Of a stretch of DNA of 64,000 nucleotides, positions 9,384 to 17,989 are shown in pieces. The notes beneath the pieces are model-generated. The model did not search any database and was not told the DNA's origin. It was given only the letters and a program-made list of their open reading frames with translations. Where the stretch lies: contig NZ_OY759725.1 in the NCBI RefSeq assembly GCF_963662755.1, positions 1,501,781 to 1,565,780 on the forward strand. Reading direction: 5' to 3'. Made by a program: the position numbers and the translations under genes. Position 1 is the first letter of the stretch, and every line of letters begins with the position of its first letter. The DNA comes from an uncultured Sulfurimonas sp. (GTDB taxonomy: Bacteria; Campylobacterota; Campylobacteria; Campylobacterales; Sulfurimonadaceae).

Positions 9384-9677
9384 CTAAAATGCCTGTTTAT
9401 TTCTAAATTCTGATATTTCAGTCTCAACCATCTCATTTATCATTATTTCAAAAAGCTCAGATATCATATTTGGAGATACACTAAGCTCTATAGCCTTGTG
9501 ACGAACTTTTTGCATAATAAAGTCTATGCGATCAGTCGCTTTAACTTCCTCAACGCTGTCTTTAAATACAGCAGCCTGACGGACTAGGTGACTACGCTCT
9601 GATATCAACTCTACGAGTTTATCATCTATTTTGTCTATCTCTGTTCTAACTTCTTGGAGTGAAGTACATTTAATCAT
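9384..9677 (-). CDS. Chorismate mutase, AroQ class, single-domain
   Basis: Chorismate mutase converts chorismate to prephenate on the route to Phe and Tyr. The product is about 97 residues, all helical, with the AroQ pattern: an Arg in EVRTEID, Arg/Lys in the VRQAAVFKDSVEEVKATDR stretch and a third helix ending the domain. I chose ATG 9677, with AAGGA seven bases upstream, over the longer frame from 9737, whose first 20 residues look unlike the family. The position of E. coli Gln88 appears to be Glu (VETEI), as in the yeast enzyme. No prephenate dehydratase domain is attached. Confidence 0.85.
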   Translation of the reverse strand: MIKCTSLQEVRTEIDKIDDKLVELISERSHLVRQAAVFKDSVEEVKATDRIDFIMQKVRHKAIELSVSPNMISELFEIMINEMVETEISEFRNKQAF

Positions 9678-9850
9678 ATTTTTGTCCTTAATTGTTGTAA
9701 GTTTGTTGAAAAGTTCTATCTTTATAGTGTATAGCAATATTATCTAAAAAGAGATAAGACTTTGTTAACACTTTAGTAACTAATAAAATATATAATACTT
9801 TTACGATTCTCCATATATGGTCTTAACTTGACTCGAAGATTATATATATT

Positions 9851-9873
9851 TGGTCCCTAACTCTTAGGGATCA
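9851..9873. terminator. Stem-loop downstream of the Mla locus
   Basis: A 10-bp stem with one G-U pair and a 3-base loop (ctc) lies just past the stop of the leftward lipoprotein gene. There is no long U-run in the leftward direction, so termination strength is uncertain. Confidence 0.45.
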
Positions 9874-9876
9874 TTT

Positions 9877-10530
9877 TCAATCCTTAGAATTTAAAATAGA
9901 TATTGTTTTAGAAATACTCTCTATCTCATCTGCATCTGTGACTTTTGTTTTTTTAACATTTAACCAAAAAAGCACACTTTTTTTATAGCCATTAAATGAA
10001 GCTATATTAATCATTTCATCAACAGTTTGTATAGATAGTTTATCTTTTATAAGTGAAGCTGCTAAAAGTTTAGATGTTGGTTTAGTGATTTTAAATATCT
10101 CTTTTTGAGCATTGTCAAAATCTTTTACATTAACAAAAGATGCAAAATTTTTATAGATTTTATTTAGATTTTCAACCTCTATAGAACTTTTTGAAGTAAT
10201 AAAAGTAAAGTAAGCATCTAGTGATTTATCATCTATTAAAGCTGCTACTTCTTTATATGAATTACAATTATCATCTATGCCAACACTAATATTTAAAGCA
10301 CATTCGCCCAAGTAAACACGAGCGAGAGTTTTTAAATTTGCGCTATGTTTCGCATGTTTTATAGCTCTGCTTAAATCATTTTTAGCCAAAGCATCTTCTG
10401 AACTTAAAAAGTTTTTTGTGTATGATTCAAAAGCTGCTGTGCTTTTGTATTGCCACTGATTTGGTGGTGATTTAAAAGAACAAGCAGACAACAAAAGTAT
10501 GCATATAGTTAAAAAAATAGCTTTTATCAT
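9877..10530 (-). CDS. Predicted outer-envelope lipoprotein of the Mla locus
   Basis: The 217-residue protein has a lipoprotein signal with lipobox LLLSAC (Cys16) followed by a mostly helical body rich in Lys, Asp and Ser. It begins in an ATGA overlap with the MlaD gene, so it is translated with the transporter, a position where other Mla/Mce loci carry an auxiliary lipoprotein. I do not recognise the ABC auxiliary-lipoprotein fold in it; the helical repeats look TPR-like. Function as a partner of the MCE protein is inferred from position only. Confidence 0.75.
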   Translation of the reverse strand: MIKAIFLTICILLLSACSFKSPPNQWQYKSTAAFESYTKNFLSSEDALAKNDLSRAIKHAKHSANLKTLARVYLGECALNISVGIDDNCNSYKEVAALIDDKSLDAYFTFITSKSSIEVENLNKIYKNFASFVNVKDFDNAQKEIFKITKPTSKLLAASLIKDKLSIQTVDEMINIASFNGYKKSVLFWLNVKKTKVTDADEIESISKTISILNSKD

Positions 10531-11462
10531 GGTAAAGTCACCTCATGTTTATCTTCATCTTGCATAAGTGCATCTACTTTATCCATTATTTGATTGGATT
10601 TATCAAGACTTACAGATATCTGCTCTTTTAATTCGATCAAATCTTTATCATAAGTTCCTACAGCTTTTACAGTTGCATCTAATGCATCAAGTTTTTGTTT
10701 TACATCTTTCATAATAGCATCTAGTTCTATTATGGCTGAAGATGCAGGATTTACAATCTTAGCATCTAAAGATGAAGTAGTTTTAGATATATTTTTACTA
10801 ATATCATGAAGCTCTTTCATAATTTCTGTAGTTTTATTTAGAGAAGCAATAATACTTTGCGTAGAAGCTTCGTCTCCAGTTATGCTACTTAAAATTGAAT
10901 CACTACTTGATAGTTTTTGAGTAAACTCTTTTATATTTTGCATAGTTAGTTTAAGGTCAGAATCATCTCTTGCAATATCTTTTGTAATGGAGTCTATGTT
11001 GTTTATGATACTTATGATTTTGTCTATGGCTGGTTCTAGTTTTGATATCATGTCATTTATATCATTGTTTTGTAGCATTAAAAGTTCGGTATTTGCTTCT
11101 AGCATTTCATTGTCAATAGCAGAATAAACTTCTATATGTGCTGAGCCAATAAGTGGTTTTATAGTCATTAAAACTGTTCCCTCAGTCATCCATTTTCTGT
11201 TATGTTCATCTACTGAAAAAGTCATAAATACAGTTCCATCGTCATTTAGTGAAATGTCATCAATAATGCCTATCTCAAAACCTGAAAACTTTAGAGGCAT
11301 ACCGATGCTAAAAAAAGTAGCACTATCTGTCGTAAAATGATAGTTATATCTTTTGTTAAATGTTCCTTTGTTTTCAAGGAGCAGATATGAAAATGTAGCA
11401 ATAGTTATAAAAAGTGCAATTACAAATATACCTACAGCTAGTCTCATTTTACTATATTGCAT
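10527..11462 (-). CDS. mlaD: MlaD-like MCE-domain protein of a lipid transporter
   Basis: MCE proteins form periplasmic rings or tubes that carry phospholipids between membranes. The 311-residue protein has an N-terminal membrane anchor (about residues 8-29), one MCE domain (about 35-115, with GMPLKFSGFEIGIIDDI) and a long coiled-coil-like C-terminal region from about 130 to 305. The ATG at 11462 has AAGGA six bases upstream and is preferred over the ATG at 11447, which makes an ATGA overlap with the preceding gene. It belongs to a four-gene leftward locus with the permease, an ATPase-like gene and a lipoprotein. Confidence 0.9.
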   Translation of the reverse strand: MQYSKMRLAVGIFVIALFITIATFSYLLLENKGTFNKRYNYHFTTDSATFFSIGMPLKFSGFEIGIIDDISLNDDGTVFMTFSVDEHNRKWMTEGTVLMTIKPLIGSAHIEVYSAIDNEMLEANTELLMLQNNDINDMISKLEPAIDKIISIINNIDSITKDIARDDSDLKLTMQNIKEFTQKLSSSDSILSSITGDEASTQSIIASLNKTTEIMKELHDISKNISKTTSSLDAKIVNPASSAIIELDAIMKDVKQKLDALDATVKAVGTYDKDLIELKEQISVSLDKSNQIMDKVDALMQDEDKHEVTLP

Positions 11463-11917
11463 AAAGAGTCCTTATAGTGAGTTTCGTTTGATATGGTGTC
11501 TAAGATTAAAATATTTTTTTCTACTTCTAATTTTTGCATAATCGATACTATAGTTTGTATATTCCTTAGATTATCAATAAGATGAAATGGAGTTAGAATT
11601 ATAACATCTGCTTCTTTAGTCATGAGTGCACGAATAAAACAGACACAAAATACTTCATAAGAATTAAGTTGATTAAGTCTATATAGAGCTATATTTTCAA
11701 GGTCTATTTTTTTAAGAGACTCTCTTGCCTCTGCTTGAGCTTCTTGTGTTGGTAGATGCTTATGAACTTCTCTTATTAGAGCAATATTTTCTAGCATATC
11801 AAGGTTAGATATAAGAGGTGTGTTTTTTGATATAAGCGAGTACTTTTGTTGTGTTTTTAAGAACTCTCCTATCTCTAAGTAGCGATCAAATAGTTTTACA
11901 GTGATTGAAATATTAAT
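11444..11917 (-). CDS. Degenerate ABC-ATPase-like subunit of the Mla locus
   Basis: By position (permease, this gene, MlaD) this should be the MlaF-type ATPase, and the segment LISNLDMLENIAL followed by LxREVHKHL and FIRALM resembles the region from the Q-loop to the signature helix of that family. But it is far too short: there is no Walker A motif, the signature LSGG is replaced by QLNSYEVF, and the Walker B DEP is replaced by LTPF. The only ATG in frame is 11797 (117 residues) and has no ribosome site. The frame is open back to about 11950, and an ATT codon at 11917 follows GAGGTG by five bases, so a non-standard start giving about 157 residues is possible. It may be a pseudo-ATPase or a decaying gene. 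Confidence 0.55.
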   Translation of the reverse strand: MNISITVKLFDRYLEIGEFLKTQQKYSLISKNTPLISNLDMLENIALIREVHKHLPTQEAQAEARESLKKIDLENIALYRLNQLNSYEVFCVCFIRALMTKEADVIILTPFHLIDNLRNIQTIVSIMQKLEVEKNILILDTISNETHYKDSLCNIVK

Positions 11918-12684
11918 GATAACACCTCGATAAAAAATAGTGCGATAAAAAGTTTAACCATTCCATTTAAAACGGAGATGGGAATTGCTGTATATGCACT
12001 TGTGGCTTTGAGTCCACTATATATTGGAATAAGCATTGTAACAAATCCAAAAGCCATACTTTTAATAAGTAGAACCACTAAATCTTTCACTTCTATGGCA
12101 TTAATTAAGAGATATTTATATGTATGAAAATCCATATTCATATAAAAAAGAGTAAACAAATAACCACTACTAAGCATAATAACTGCAAATAAAATTGAGA
12201 GTGATACAACACTTATCATTCCACTAATTATTCTTGGTAAAAAAAGATAGTCTATTAAATCTATATTGTACTCTTTTAGGGTGTTTAGTTCTTTATTTAC
12301 ATTCATAACTGCTATCTCTGTATTTACCGCTGTGCCAGAGCGAAGTGATATAAGAAGAGCTGTAAAAAATGGAGAAAATTCATCTATAACAAAAGTAATG
12401 ATAATAGAACCTATCTGATCTTGAAGACTGTATTGTGTAGCTAAAACAATAACTACTCCAATGATTACAGAACCAAATAAAATAGCCATAGTACTAAAAA
12501 GAGGAATGATTTGAACAGTTGTAAAGTATATCTGTTTTGTTAAAACCATCTTCATTGCAGGATTATAACTAGCAGGATTATGCATATGAATTAAACAGAT
12601 AATTGTAAACTTCATAGCTTCATAAAATGAAGAGAGAGATGCAATTGTTTTATCGCCGATATTTTCTATAAATTTTAAAACCAC
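11896..12684 (-). CDS. mlaE: MlaE-like permease of an MCE lipid transporter
   Basis: The product is the inner-membrane permease that works with MlaD to move phospholipids. It is about 262 residues with five or six hydrophobic segments and the family signature around FTALLISLRSGTAVNTEIAV. The open frame starts with GTG at 12690, but AGGAG lies almost directly against that codon; the next GTG, at 12684, has the usual seven-base spacing and is preferred. It heads the leftward Mla locus and shares a divergent intergenic region with the MagIII-like gene. Confidence 0.9.
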   Translation of the reverse strand: MVLKFIENIGDKTIASLSSFYEAMKFTIICLIHMHNPASYNPAMKMVLTKQIYFTTVQIIPLFSTMAILFGSVIIGVVIVLATQYSLQDQIGSIIITFVIDEFSPFFTALLISLRSGTAVNTEIAVMNVNKELNTLKEYNIDLIDYLFLPRIISGMISVVSLSILFAVIMLSSGYLFTLFYMNMDFHTYKYLLINAIEVKDLVVLLIKSMAFGFVTMLIPIYSGLKATSAYTAIPISVLNGMVKLFIALFFIEVLSLIFQSL

Positions 12685-12735
12685 ACCCACTCTCCTAATT
12701 TGAGTTATTATCCTATATTTTGCCTTAGTATTTGG

Positions 12736-12741
12736 TATAAT
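12736..12741 (+). promoter_or_regulatory. -10 element upstream of the MagIII-like gene
   Basis: A perfect TATAAT lies about 60 bases before the ATG at 12803. No clear -35 hexamer is visible, as is common for Campylobacterota promoters, which often rely on periodic AT-rich upstream DNA. Confidence 0.5.
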
Positions 12742-12802
12742 TTGCTAGATTTTGACAAGCTTGTAAGAAATATTTTCATATAAAAAAAGACAAAAGAGAG
12801 TG

Positions 12803-13495
12803 ATGAAAACAACTAATAAAATATATAAGATTTACAAATTACTATATGAATATTATGGCGCTCAAGGTTGGTGGCCTTTTATAAACTATACAAATCCCTA
12901 TCATCCATTAAATTACGATTTTCCTAAGAGTGAGCTAGAAGTCTTTGAAGTTTGTTTGGGTTCAATTTTAACTCAAAACACAAACTTTACTTCCGTAGTA
13001 AAATCTCTTCATAATCTTAAAAAACTAGATGCTCTAAGTCCAACAGCTATAAAAAATCTAAATGTAGATACATTAAAACTAGCTATAAAACCATCTGGAT
13101 ATTACAATCAAAAAGCCAAATATATTTTGGCTTTTATAGATTTTTTTCAAAGCCTAGATGCAAGGACTCCAACAAGAGATGAACTTTTATCAGTCTTAGG
13201 CATAGGAGAAGAGAGTGCTGATTCGATTCTTTTATATGGATATAATTCGCCTGAGTTTAAAGTAGATGCTTATACAAAAAGAGTGCTCTTAGAACTTGAA
13301 CTCATAGATGCAAAGGCAAAATATAAAGATATGAAACAACTAATGCAAGAAGCTTTAAAAGAGTCTATCAAAGATGAGAGAGAGTTAGTTATCACTTATC
13401 AAGAGTATCACGCACTTATAGTAAATCATTCAAAAGAGTTTTATTCTAAAAAACCTTATGGTGTAGGATGTTTTTTAAAAGAGAAAATATTATGA
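12803..13495 (+). CDS. MagIII-like 3-methyladenine DNA glycosylase / endonuclease III-like protein
   Basis: The 230-residue protein belongs to the HhH-GPD base-excision superfamily: LGSILTQNTNF matches the first helices, LLSVLGIGEESADSIL is the helix-hairpin-helix, and VDAYTKR contains the catalytic Asp. It lacks the C-terminal four-cysteine iron-sulfur cluster of true endonuclease III (only one Cys is present near the end), and the early WWP motif fits the MagIII group first described in Helicobacter pylori. Alkylated-base removal is thus more likely than Nth activity. ATG 12803 is preferred over the GTG at 12800 by codon type and ribosome-site spacing. Confidence 0.85.
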   Translation: MKTTNKIYKIYKLLYEYYGAQGWWPFINYTNPYHPLNYDFPKSELEVFEVCLGSILTQNTNFTSVVKSLHNLKKLDALSPTAIKNLNVDTLKLAIKPSGYYNQKAKYILAFIDFFQSLDARTPTRDELLSVLGIGEESADSILLYGYNSPEFKVDAYTKRVLLELELIDAKAKYKDMKQLMQEALKESIKDERELVITYQEYHALIVNHSKEFYSKKPYGVGCFLKEKIL

Positions 13496-14670
13496 ATATA
13501 AAGCTTTTAGATAGAAACAATAACACAGCAATATTACTAGCAGGAATATTGGCTATTTTTGTTGGTGTTGGCGTAGCAAGATTTGCTTTTACTTCTTTGC
13601 TTCCTTCTATGTTAGAGTCATATCTTAGTATTACACAAGCGGGTGTATTAGCATCTCTAAATTTTACTGGATATCTATCAGGTGCAGTTTTTTCGATTTT
13701 TATTAAAGATATAAATACTAAAGTTAAATACTTTAGAATAGGAATGATTCTTAGTGTCTTAACTACGCTTATTTTGGCGACAACTACAAATGAAGTTATG
13801 TGGTTAGCATCTAGAATAGTAGCAGGTTTTGGCTCTGCAATGGTTTTGATAGTTGGTGGCGCTTTGGTAATGGTTAAGTTAAATTTTGAAGATAAAACCA
13901 AAGCGATGGGCATACATTTTAGTGGAATAGGTATAGCCATAGTATCAACTGAGCTTATAAGTAGTCATGTATTAAAAAGCTCTACTTGGGCAGATGCATG
14001 GCTTATTCTTTGTCTTTTTGCTTTTGTGATTTCATTTTACTCCATGCATATTCTCTCTTTTGATAAAGCTCTAAAGCAAGATGCCATAAAACATAAACTA
14101 TCAAAATCTGTATTTTCTCCTTATGTGATTTTACTTATACTTGCCTATTTTAGCGAGGGTGTGGGTTTTGTAGTTCAAGGTACTTTTTTACCAGATATTA
14201 TAAATTCACTTAAAGGTCTTGAGGGTTATGGAAGTTTGGGATGGTTGGTTGTTGGTATAGCAGGAATTCCATCGTCTATTATTTGGATGAGACTTGCACA
14301 TAGATATGGAAGCGTAAATATCATTATTGTCGCAATGGCTCTGCAATTTATTGGCATCTTGATACCAGCATTTAGCACAAATATTTATTTAAATTTACTT
14401 AGTGGTGCTTTGTATGGAAGCACATTTATAGGGCTTGTCGCTCTTTTTATGCACCTTGGTGGAAAATTAGCAGGAAAAAACCCTGTAGTTCTTATGGGTT
14501 CTATGACGGCGGCTTATGGCATTGGACAAGTTGGAGCACCACTTTATAGCGTGGCTCTTATAGAAAAATTTTCAAACTATAACTCTACTCTTTATGTGAC
14601 GGCTGGTATAGTATTTATTGGGATAATTTTTTTACTTTATGCGAAAAAAATAGAATCTTCTCACACCTAA
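13492..14670 (+). CDS. MFS transporter, YbfB/YjiJ-like
   Basis: The product (about 392 residues) has twelve hydrophobic segments and an N-terminal ILAIFVGVGVARFAFTSLLP segment typical of the YbfB/YjiJ branch of the major facilitator superfamily. The start at 13492 makes an ATGA overlap with the stop of the glycosylase gene; the eight-residue extension from 13468 would lie inside that gene and is not hydrophobic. Substrate unknown. Confidence 0.87.
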   Translation: MNIKLLDRNNNTAILLAGILAIFVGVGVARFAFTSLLPSMLESYLSITQAGVLASLNFTGYLSGAVFSIFIKDINTKVKYFRIGMILSVLTTLILATTTNEVMWLASRIVAGFGSAMVLIVGGALVMVKLNFEDKTKAMGIHFSGIGIAIVSTELISSHVLKSSTWADAWLILCLFAFVISFYSMHILSFDKALKQDAIKHKLSKSVFSPYVILLILAYFSEGVGFVVQGTFLPDIINSLKGLEGYGSLGWLVVGIAGIPSSIIWMRLAHRYGSVNIIIVAMALQFIGILIPAFSTNIYLNLLSGALYGSTFIGLVALFMHLGGKLAGKNPVVLMGSMTAAYGIGQVGAPLYSVALIEKFSNYNSTLYVTAGIVFIGIIFLLYAKKIESSHT

Positions 14671-14689
14671 GATGCAAGAAGATTTTTGA

Positions 14690-15907
14690 CTAAAATTTAG
14701 CGTTTGGTATAGGGTAGTTATCAACTATAAAGTCTATATCTTTATCGCCTCTACCACTTAAGTTTACAAGTATAGTTTTGTCTTTGCCTAGAGTTTTTGC
14801 TAATTTCATTGCATAAGCTACAGCGTGAGATGACTCTAGTGCAGGGATAATTCCCTCATGTTGAGAGAGCAAATAAAATGCTTCAACCGCTTCATCATCA
14901 TTACAAAGTCCTACATTTGTTCTACCGATACTCTTTAGATAAGCGTGTTCAGGTCCAACAGATGGATAATCAATTCCAGAGCCTATGGAGTAAACAGGAG
15001 CTGGTTCGCCATCTGCACTTTTTAGCATTATAGAGTTAAATCCATGCATAATTCCCTCTTCGCCATAAGTCAAAGATGCAGCATGATCACCTAACTTTTC
15101 ACCTCTACCCAATGGTTCAACACCATAAAGTCCTACTTCTTTGTTATCTATAAACGCTGAAAAAATTCCCATAGCATTACTTCCACCACCAACACAAGCA
15201 ACTATTGCATCTGGAAGATTCTCTTCATGCTCTTTAAACTGTTCTTTTGCTTCAAGTCCTACTACAGACTGAAAATCTCGTACCATAAGTGGAAATGGAT
15301 GAGGTCCAACAACACTTCCTATGCAGTATATGGCACTATCAACTTGAGCTACATAACTATCAAAAGCACTATCAACAGCCTCTTTTAAAGTTTTAAGACC
15401 GTGAGTAACAGGGATAACTTTTGCACCTAAAATCTTCATGCGAACTACATTTGGATGCTCTTTAACTATGTCAACTTCGCCCATGTGTATCTCACACTCT
15501 AGTCCAAAATAAGCAGCCGCAGTAGCAAGTGCAACACCATGTTGACCAGCTCCAGTTTCAGCTATAACTTTTGTTTTACCTAGATGCTTTGCTAAAATAA
15601 CTTCAGCCATACAGTGGTTTAGTTTGTGCGCACCTGTATGGTTTAAGTCTTCTCTTTTTAGATAAATTTTTGCTCCACCGCAGTGCTCAGTTAGATTTTT
15701 TGCAAAAGATATAGGAGTTGGACGACCTTGATAGTGCTTTCTAACATACTTTAACTCTTCTATAAATTTAGGTGAATTTTTTAACTCTTGATAAGCTTTA
15801 GTTATGTCAGCAAACGCTTCTTCTAGTACAGGCGGGATGTATGCACCACCAAAACGACCAAAGTAGCCATTTTCATCTGGATGCGATTCTAAGTAAGATT
15901 TAGACAT
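14690..15907 (-). CDS. trpB: Tryptophan synthase beta chain
   Basis: TrpB condenses indole with serine to tryptophan using PLP. The 405-residue protein has the family opening [13 protein letters not shown], the PLP lysine in TGAHKLNH, the catalytic Glu in AETGAGQHG and the phosphate loop GGGSNAMG. It is of normal length. trpA is not adjacent, so the gene is isolated from the rest of the pathway here. AAGGA precedes the start. It is convergent with the MFS gene, with a 19-base gap. Confidence 0.96.
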   Translation of the reverse strand: MSKSYLESHPDENGYFGRFGGAYIPPVLEEAFADITKAYQELKNSPKFIEELKYVRKHYQGRPTPISFAKNLTEHCGGAKIYLKREDLNHTGAHKLNHCMAEVILAKHLGKTKVIAETGAGQHGVALATAAAYFGLECEIHMGEVDIVKEHPNVVRMKILGAKVIPVTHGLKTLKEAVDSAFDSYVAQVDSAIYCIGSVVGPHPFPLMVRDFQSVVGLEAKEQFKEHEENLPDAIVACVGGGSNAMGIFSAFIDNKEVGLYGVEPLGRGEKLGDHAASLTYGEEGIMHGFNSIMLKSADGEPAPVYSIGSGIDYPSVGPEHAYLKSIGRTNVGLCNDDEAVEAFYLLSQHEGIIPALESSHAVAYAMKLAKTLGKDKTILVNLSGRGDKDIDFIVDNYPIPNAKF

Positions 15908-15945
15908 GAGGGATGTTCCTTATTTATTTTTTGCAAATATTATAG

Positions 15946-16155
15946 TTAATTTGGCTTGATAATTTTCTTTATTTCTCTTGGAATATGTGCAAAAGGAATA
16001 TTTTGCATCCCTAGTTTTACACCATCTTCATCTGTAACCATAACATCTATAGTCATAGCCGTAGGATAGTATCTTATAGCTTTATAAGAGACTTTTTCTA
16101 TTAAGAAGTTTATATCTTGAGTGGATAACTCTATGCTTTTTTTCTTCTTTGCCAT
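15946..16155 (-). CDS. Small conserved-looking hypothetical protein
   Basis: A 69-residue protein begins with a very basic MAKKKK stretch and then a folded-looking alpha/beta sequence ending in IKKIIKPN. It lies two bases after the CvfB-like gene on the same strand with a good ribosome site (AAGGAG), so co-expression is likely. I do not recognise a domain. Confidence 0.7.
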   Translation of the reverse strand: MAKKKKSIELSTQDINFLIEKVSYKAIRYYPTAMTIDVMVTDEDGVKLGMQNIPFAHIPREIKKIIKPN

Positions 16156-16157
16156 TT

Positions 16158-17006
16158 TTACTCCTTAAGATAGATGCCAGTATCTTTTACTTCTATCTTA
16201 GAAGCATCTACAAGGGTTGTAAGTGAGCGTTTAAAATCTTTTTTGCTAAGAGCAAATACATCTTTTATAAGCTGAGCATCACTTTTGTAGTTATAAGGCA
16301 TAACTCCATTGTTTTGTTTTAAAAGTTCAAGCACTTTATCTGCAGATGAGCCACTTTTTTTATTACCAGCTTTTCTAAGGCTTAAGTCAATGTTTCCATC
16401 TTTGCGTATAGTTTTAACAAAAGCTTTTTTTCTATCTCCAAGGTTAATGTTTTCAAAAATTTCATTGTGGTAGATTAGACCTTCATACTTGTCTTGCACA
16501 ATGCATTTGTAACCTAGTGGAGTTTTGGAGATGATTAATATATTTACTTCATCAGCTATTTTTATGCCTTTGATTTTTCTCTCAAAAAAGTCGCCAAGTT
16601 TTTCGCTTCCCACAAGACGATGAGTTTTTTCATCATAAACAACTCGGACAAATCTTTTATCGCCAACTTTAAAAGGCTCTTTTTGAAACATATTTGGAAC
16701 AAGTAAATCTTTCATAAGACCCCAGTCCATAAAAGCTCCAAATGGTGCTACATCTATAACTTCTAAAAGTGCAAACTCATCAAGCATCGCTTTTGGTTTT
16801 AGTGTTGTGGCTACAAGTCTATCTTCAGAATCTGTATATAAAAAAACATCCACAAGTGTTCTTTCTTTCATGTCTGGTGTTAAGTATTGACCTGGAAGAA
16901 GTACATCATTTCCATCAAGTGCCATCAGGTAAGCACCTGGAGTTGTGAGTCTATCTATAAGAAGAGTGTTGATTTTACCTAGTTCTAGGTAGTCGTTTTG
17001 TTGCAT
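16158..17006 (-). CDS. CvfB/YitL-like S1 RNA-binding protein
   Basis: The 282-residue protein has tandem S1-type OB domains: LLEVIDVAPFGAFMDWGL is a typical S1 strand pair, and a third OB-like segment covers about residues 140-215, followed by a winged-helix-like C-terminus (about 225-282). This is the arrangement of Staphylococcus CvfB and Bacillus YitL, RNA-binding proteins of unclear target. AAGGAA precedes the start. Confidence 0.85.
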   Translation of the reverse strand: MQQNDYLELGKINTLLIDRLTTPGAYLMALDGNDVLLPGQYLTPDMKERTLVDVFLYTDSEDRLVATTLKPKAMLDEFALLEVIDVAPFGAFMDWGLMKDLLVPNMFQKEPFKVGDKRFVRVVYDEKTHRLVGSEKLGDFFERKIKGIKIADEVNILIISKTPLGYKCIVQDKYEGLIYHNEIFENINLGDRKKAFVKTIRKDGNIDLSLRKAGNKKSGSSADKVLELLKQNNGVMPYNYKSDAQLIKDVFALSKKDFKRSLTTLVDASKIEVKDTGIYLKE

Positions 17007-17105
17007 ATTATTTCCTTGGTTGTTCCGTTTATTCTAAAAGTAGAATATTTTTGACATTGTATCTTTTTTGTTATGTGAGGATTGTTAAGGGATGCAAGGT
17101 TTATA

Positions 17106-17143
17106 GCATCTAATCAAAAACAGGAAAGATTAGATGCTTTTTT
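17106..17143 (+). terminator. Strong rightward terminator with no rightward gene before it
   Basis: Perfect 10-base arms (17106-17115 and 17128-17137) enclose a 12-base A-rich loop and are followed directly by six Ts on the + strand. The neighbouring genes are all leftward, so the hairpin has no protein-coding transcript to end; an unannotated RNA within 17010-17143 is one explanation. Confidence 0.65.
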
Positions 17144-17156
17144 AAATTAGGTTTCT

Positions 17157-17222
17157 GGTTACATCTCTCCCGAGGTGTAACCCCTTACCATATTTATAGC
17201 CATCCCATCTCAGGAGAGATGG
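17157..17222. repeat. Double-hairpin interspersed repeat, copy 1
   Basis: Two hairpins occur 22 bases apart: 17157-17182 (11-bp stem, loop tccc, one G-U) and 17205-17222 (7-bp stem, loop agga). Their stem sequences are nearly reverse complements of each other, so the whole unit is also a large palindrome. A second copy with the same organisation lies at 46303-46372. It resembles REP/BIME-type intergenic repeats. Confidence 0.75.
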
Positions 17223-17293
17223 AACGAGGAAGGAATGGGGACATTTAGCATTAGTTGCATATTATAAAGGGTACTAGCATTTTTAATTAAAAT

Positions 17294-17581
17294 TTATTCT
17301 ATAATACTTTTCTTCTTTCTTTTATAGTATTTTTTTATAGTTATATCTACAATAAATGCTATTACAAATCCAGCTAGAAGCCCTCTAAGAGTCCTTAAAG
17401 AGAAATAAGTTGTCTGAACTGTATCTATGTTTTGCAAAAGAAATTCATATATTACTGTTGAGAGAACAGATGCAACTATCATGCTATATTTATTGTTTTT
17501 TAAAAGTATGCTGATTATAGCTATTATTATAATTCTTATTGGGTCTATAATAGATATTCCTAACATGATTATAAAGTTCAT
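17294..17581 (-). CDS. Small membrane protein, unknown function
   Basis: A 95-residue protein with two or three hydrophobic segments (about 5-25, 32-50 and 68-85) and a basic C-terminal tail (KKYYKRKKK). It follows the other small membrane gene by six bases, so the two form a short leftward operon. No family recognised. Confidence 0.65.
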   Translation of the reverse strand: MNFIIMLGISIIDPIRIIIIAIISILLKNNKYSMIVASVLSTVIYEFLLQNIDTVQTTYFSLRTLRGLLAGFVIAFIVDITIKKYYKRKKKSIIE

Positions 17582-17587
17582 AGCAAT

Positions 17588-17839
17588 CTACTTCTGTCTT
17601 GCATAAGTAAGAGCTATGAATATAGGTGCGATAACCCAACCTATACCTTTTGGATACAACTCGTTACCTGAAATTTGACTGAAAATAAACAAAAGAAATG
17701 CTTCTACTACTAATGTTCCAAGAAATGCAATAATAAAATTAACAATAAACTTACTTGGATTTGCTTCATAGTGTCTAGTATGTTCTTTTTTTCGCTCCAT
17801 GGCTTCTCTTAATTCGTTATTTCTATCATTAATGTTCAT
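17588..17839 (-). CDS. Small membrane protein, unknown function
   Basis: An 83-residue protein with a charged, helical N-terminus (about 1-28, many Arg and Glu) and two hydrophobic segments (about 31-53 and 65-79). It is the first gene of a two-gene operon with the 95-residue membrane protein. No family recognised. Confidence 0.65.
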   Translation of the reverse strand: MNINDRNNELREAMERKKEHTRHYEANPSKFIVNFIIAFLGTLVVEAFLLFIFSQISGNELYPKGIGWVIAPIFIALTYARQK

Positions 17840-17989
17840 TTGTATCCTTTTTTTTACATATTAAGAAAAATATTATTGATATTTATTTTTTCCCGTTTTG
17901 CGAGTATAGCAAATATTTTTCTTTTTTTACTTGTATAAAACAATATGTTTGCGAATTTTCTTTACAGATGTAATATTATAGAATTTTTC

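Noticed and set aside
13446-13940. Leftward 164-codon ORF inside the MFS gene
   Set aside because: Antisense to the first membrane segments of a convincing transporter; no ribosome site or neighbours to support it.
17157-17222. CRISPR array or terminator as the explanation of the double hairpin
   Set aside because: Only one unit is present per site with no regular repeat-spacer periodicity, and there is no U-run or cas gene in the window.
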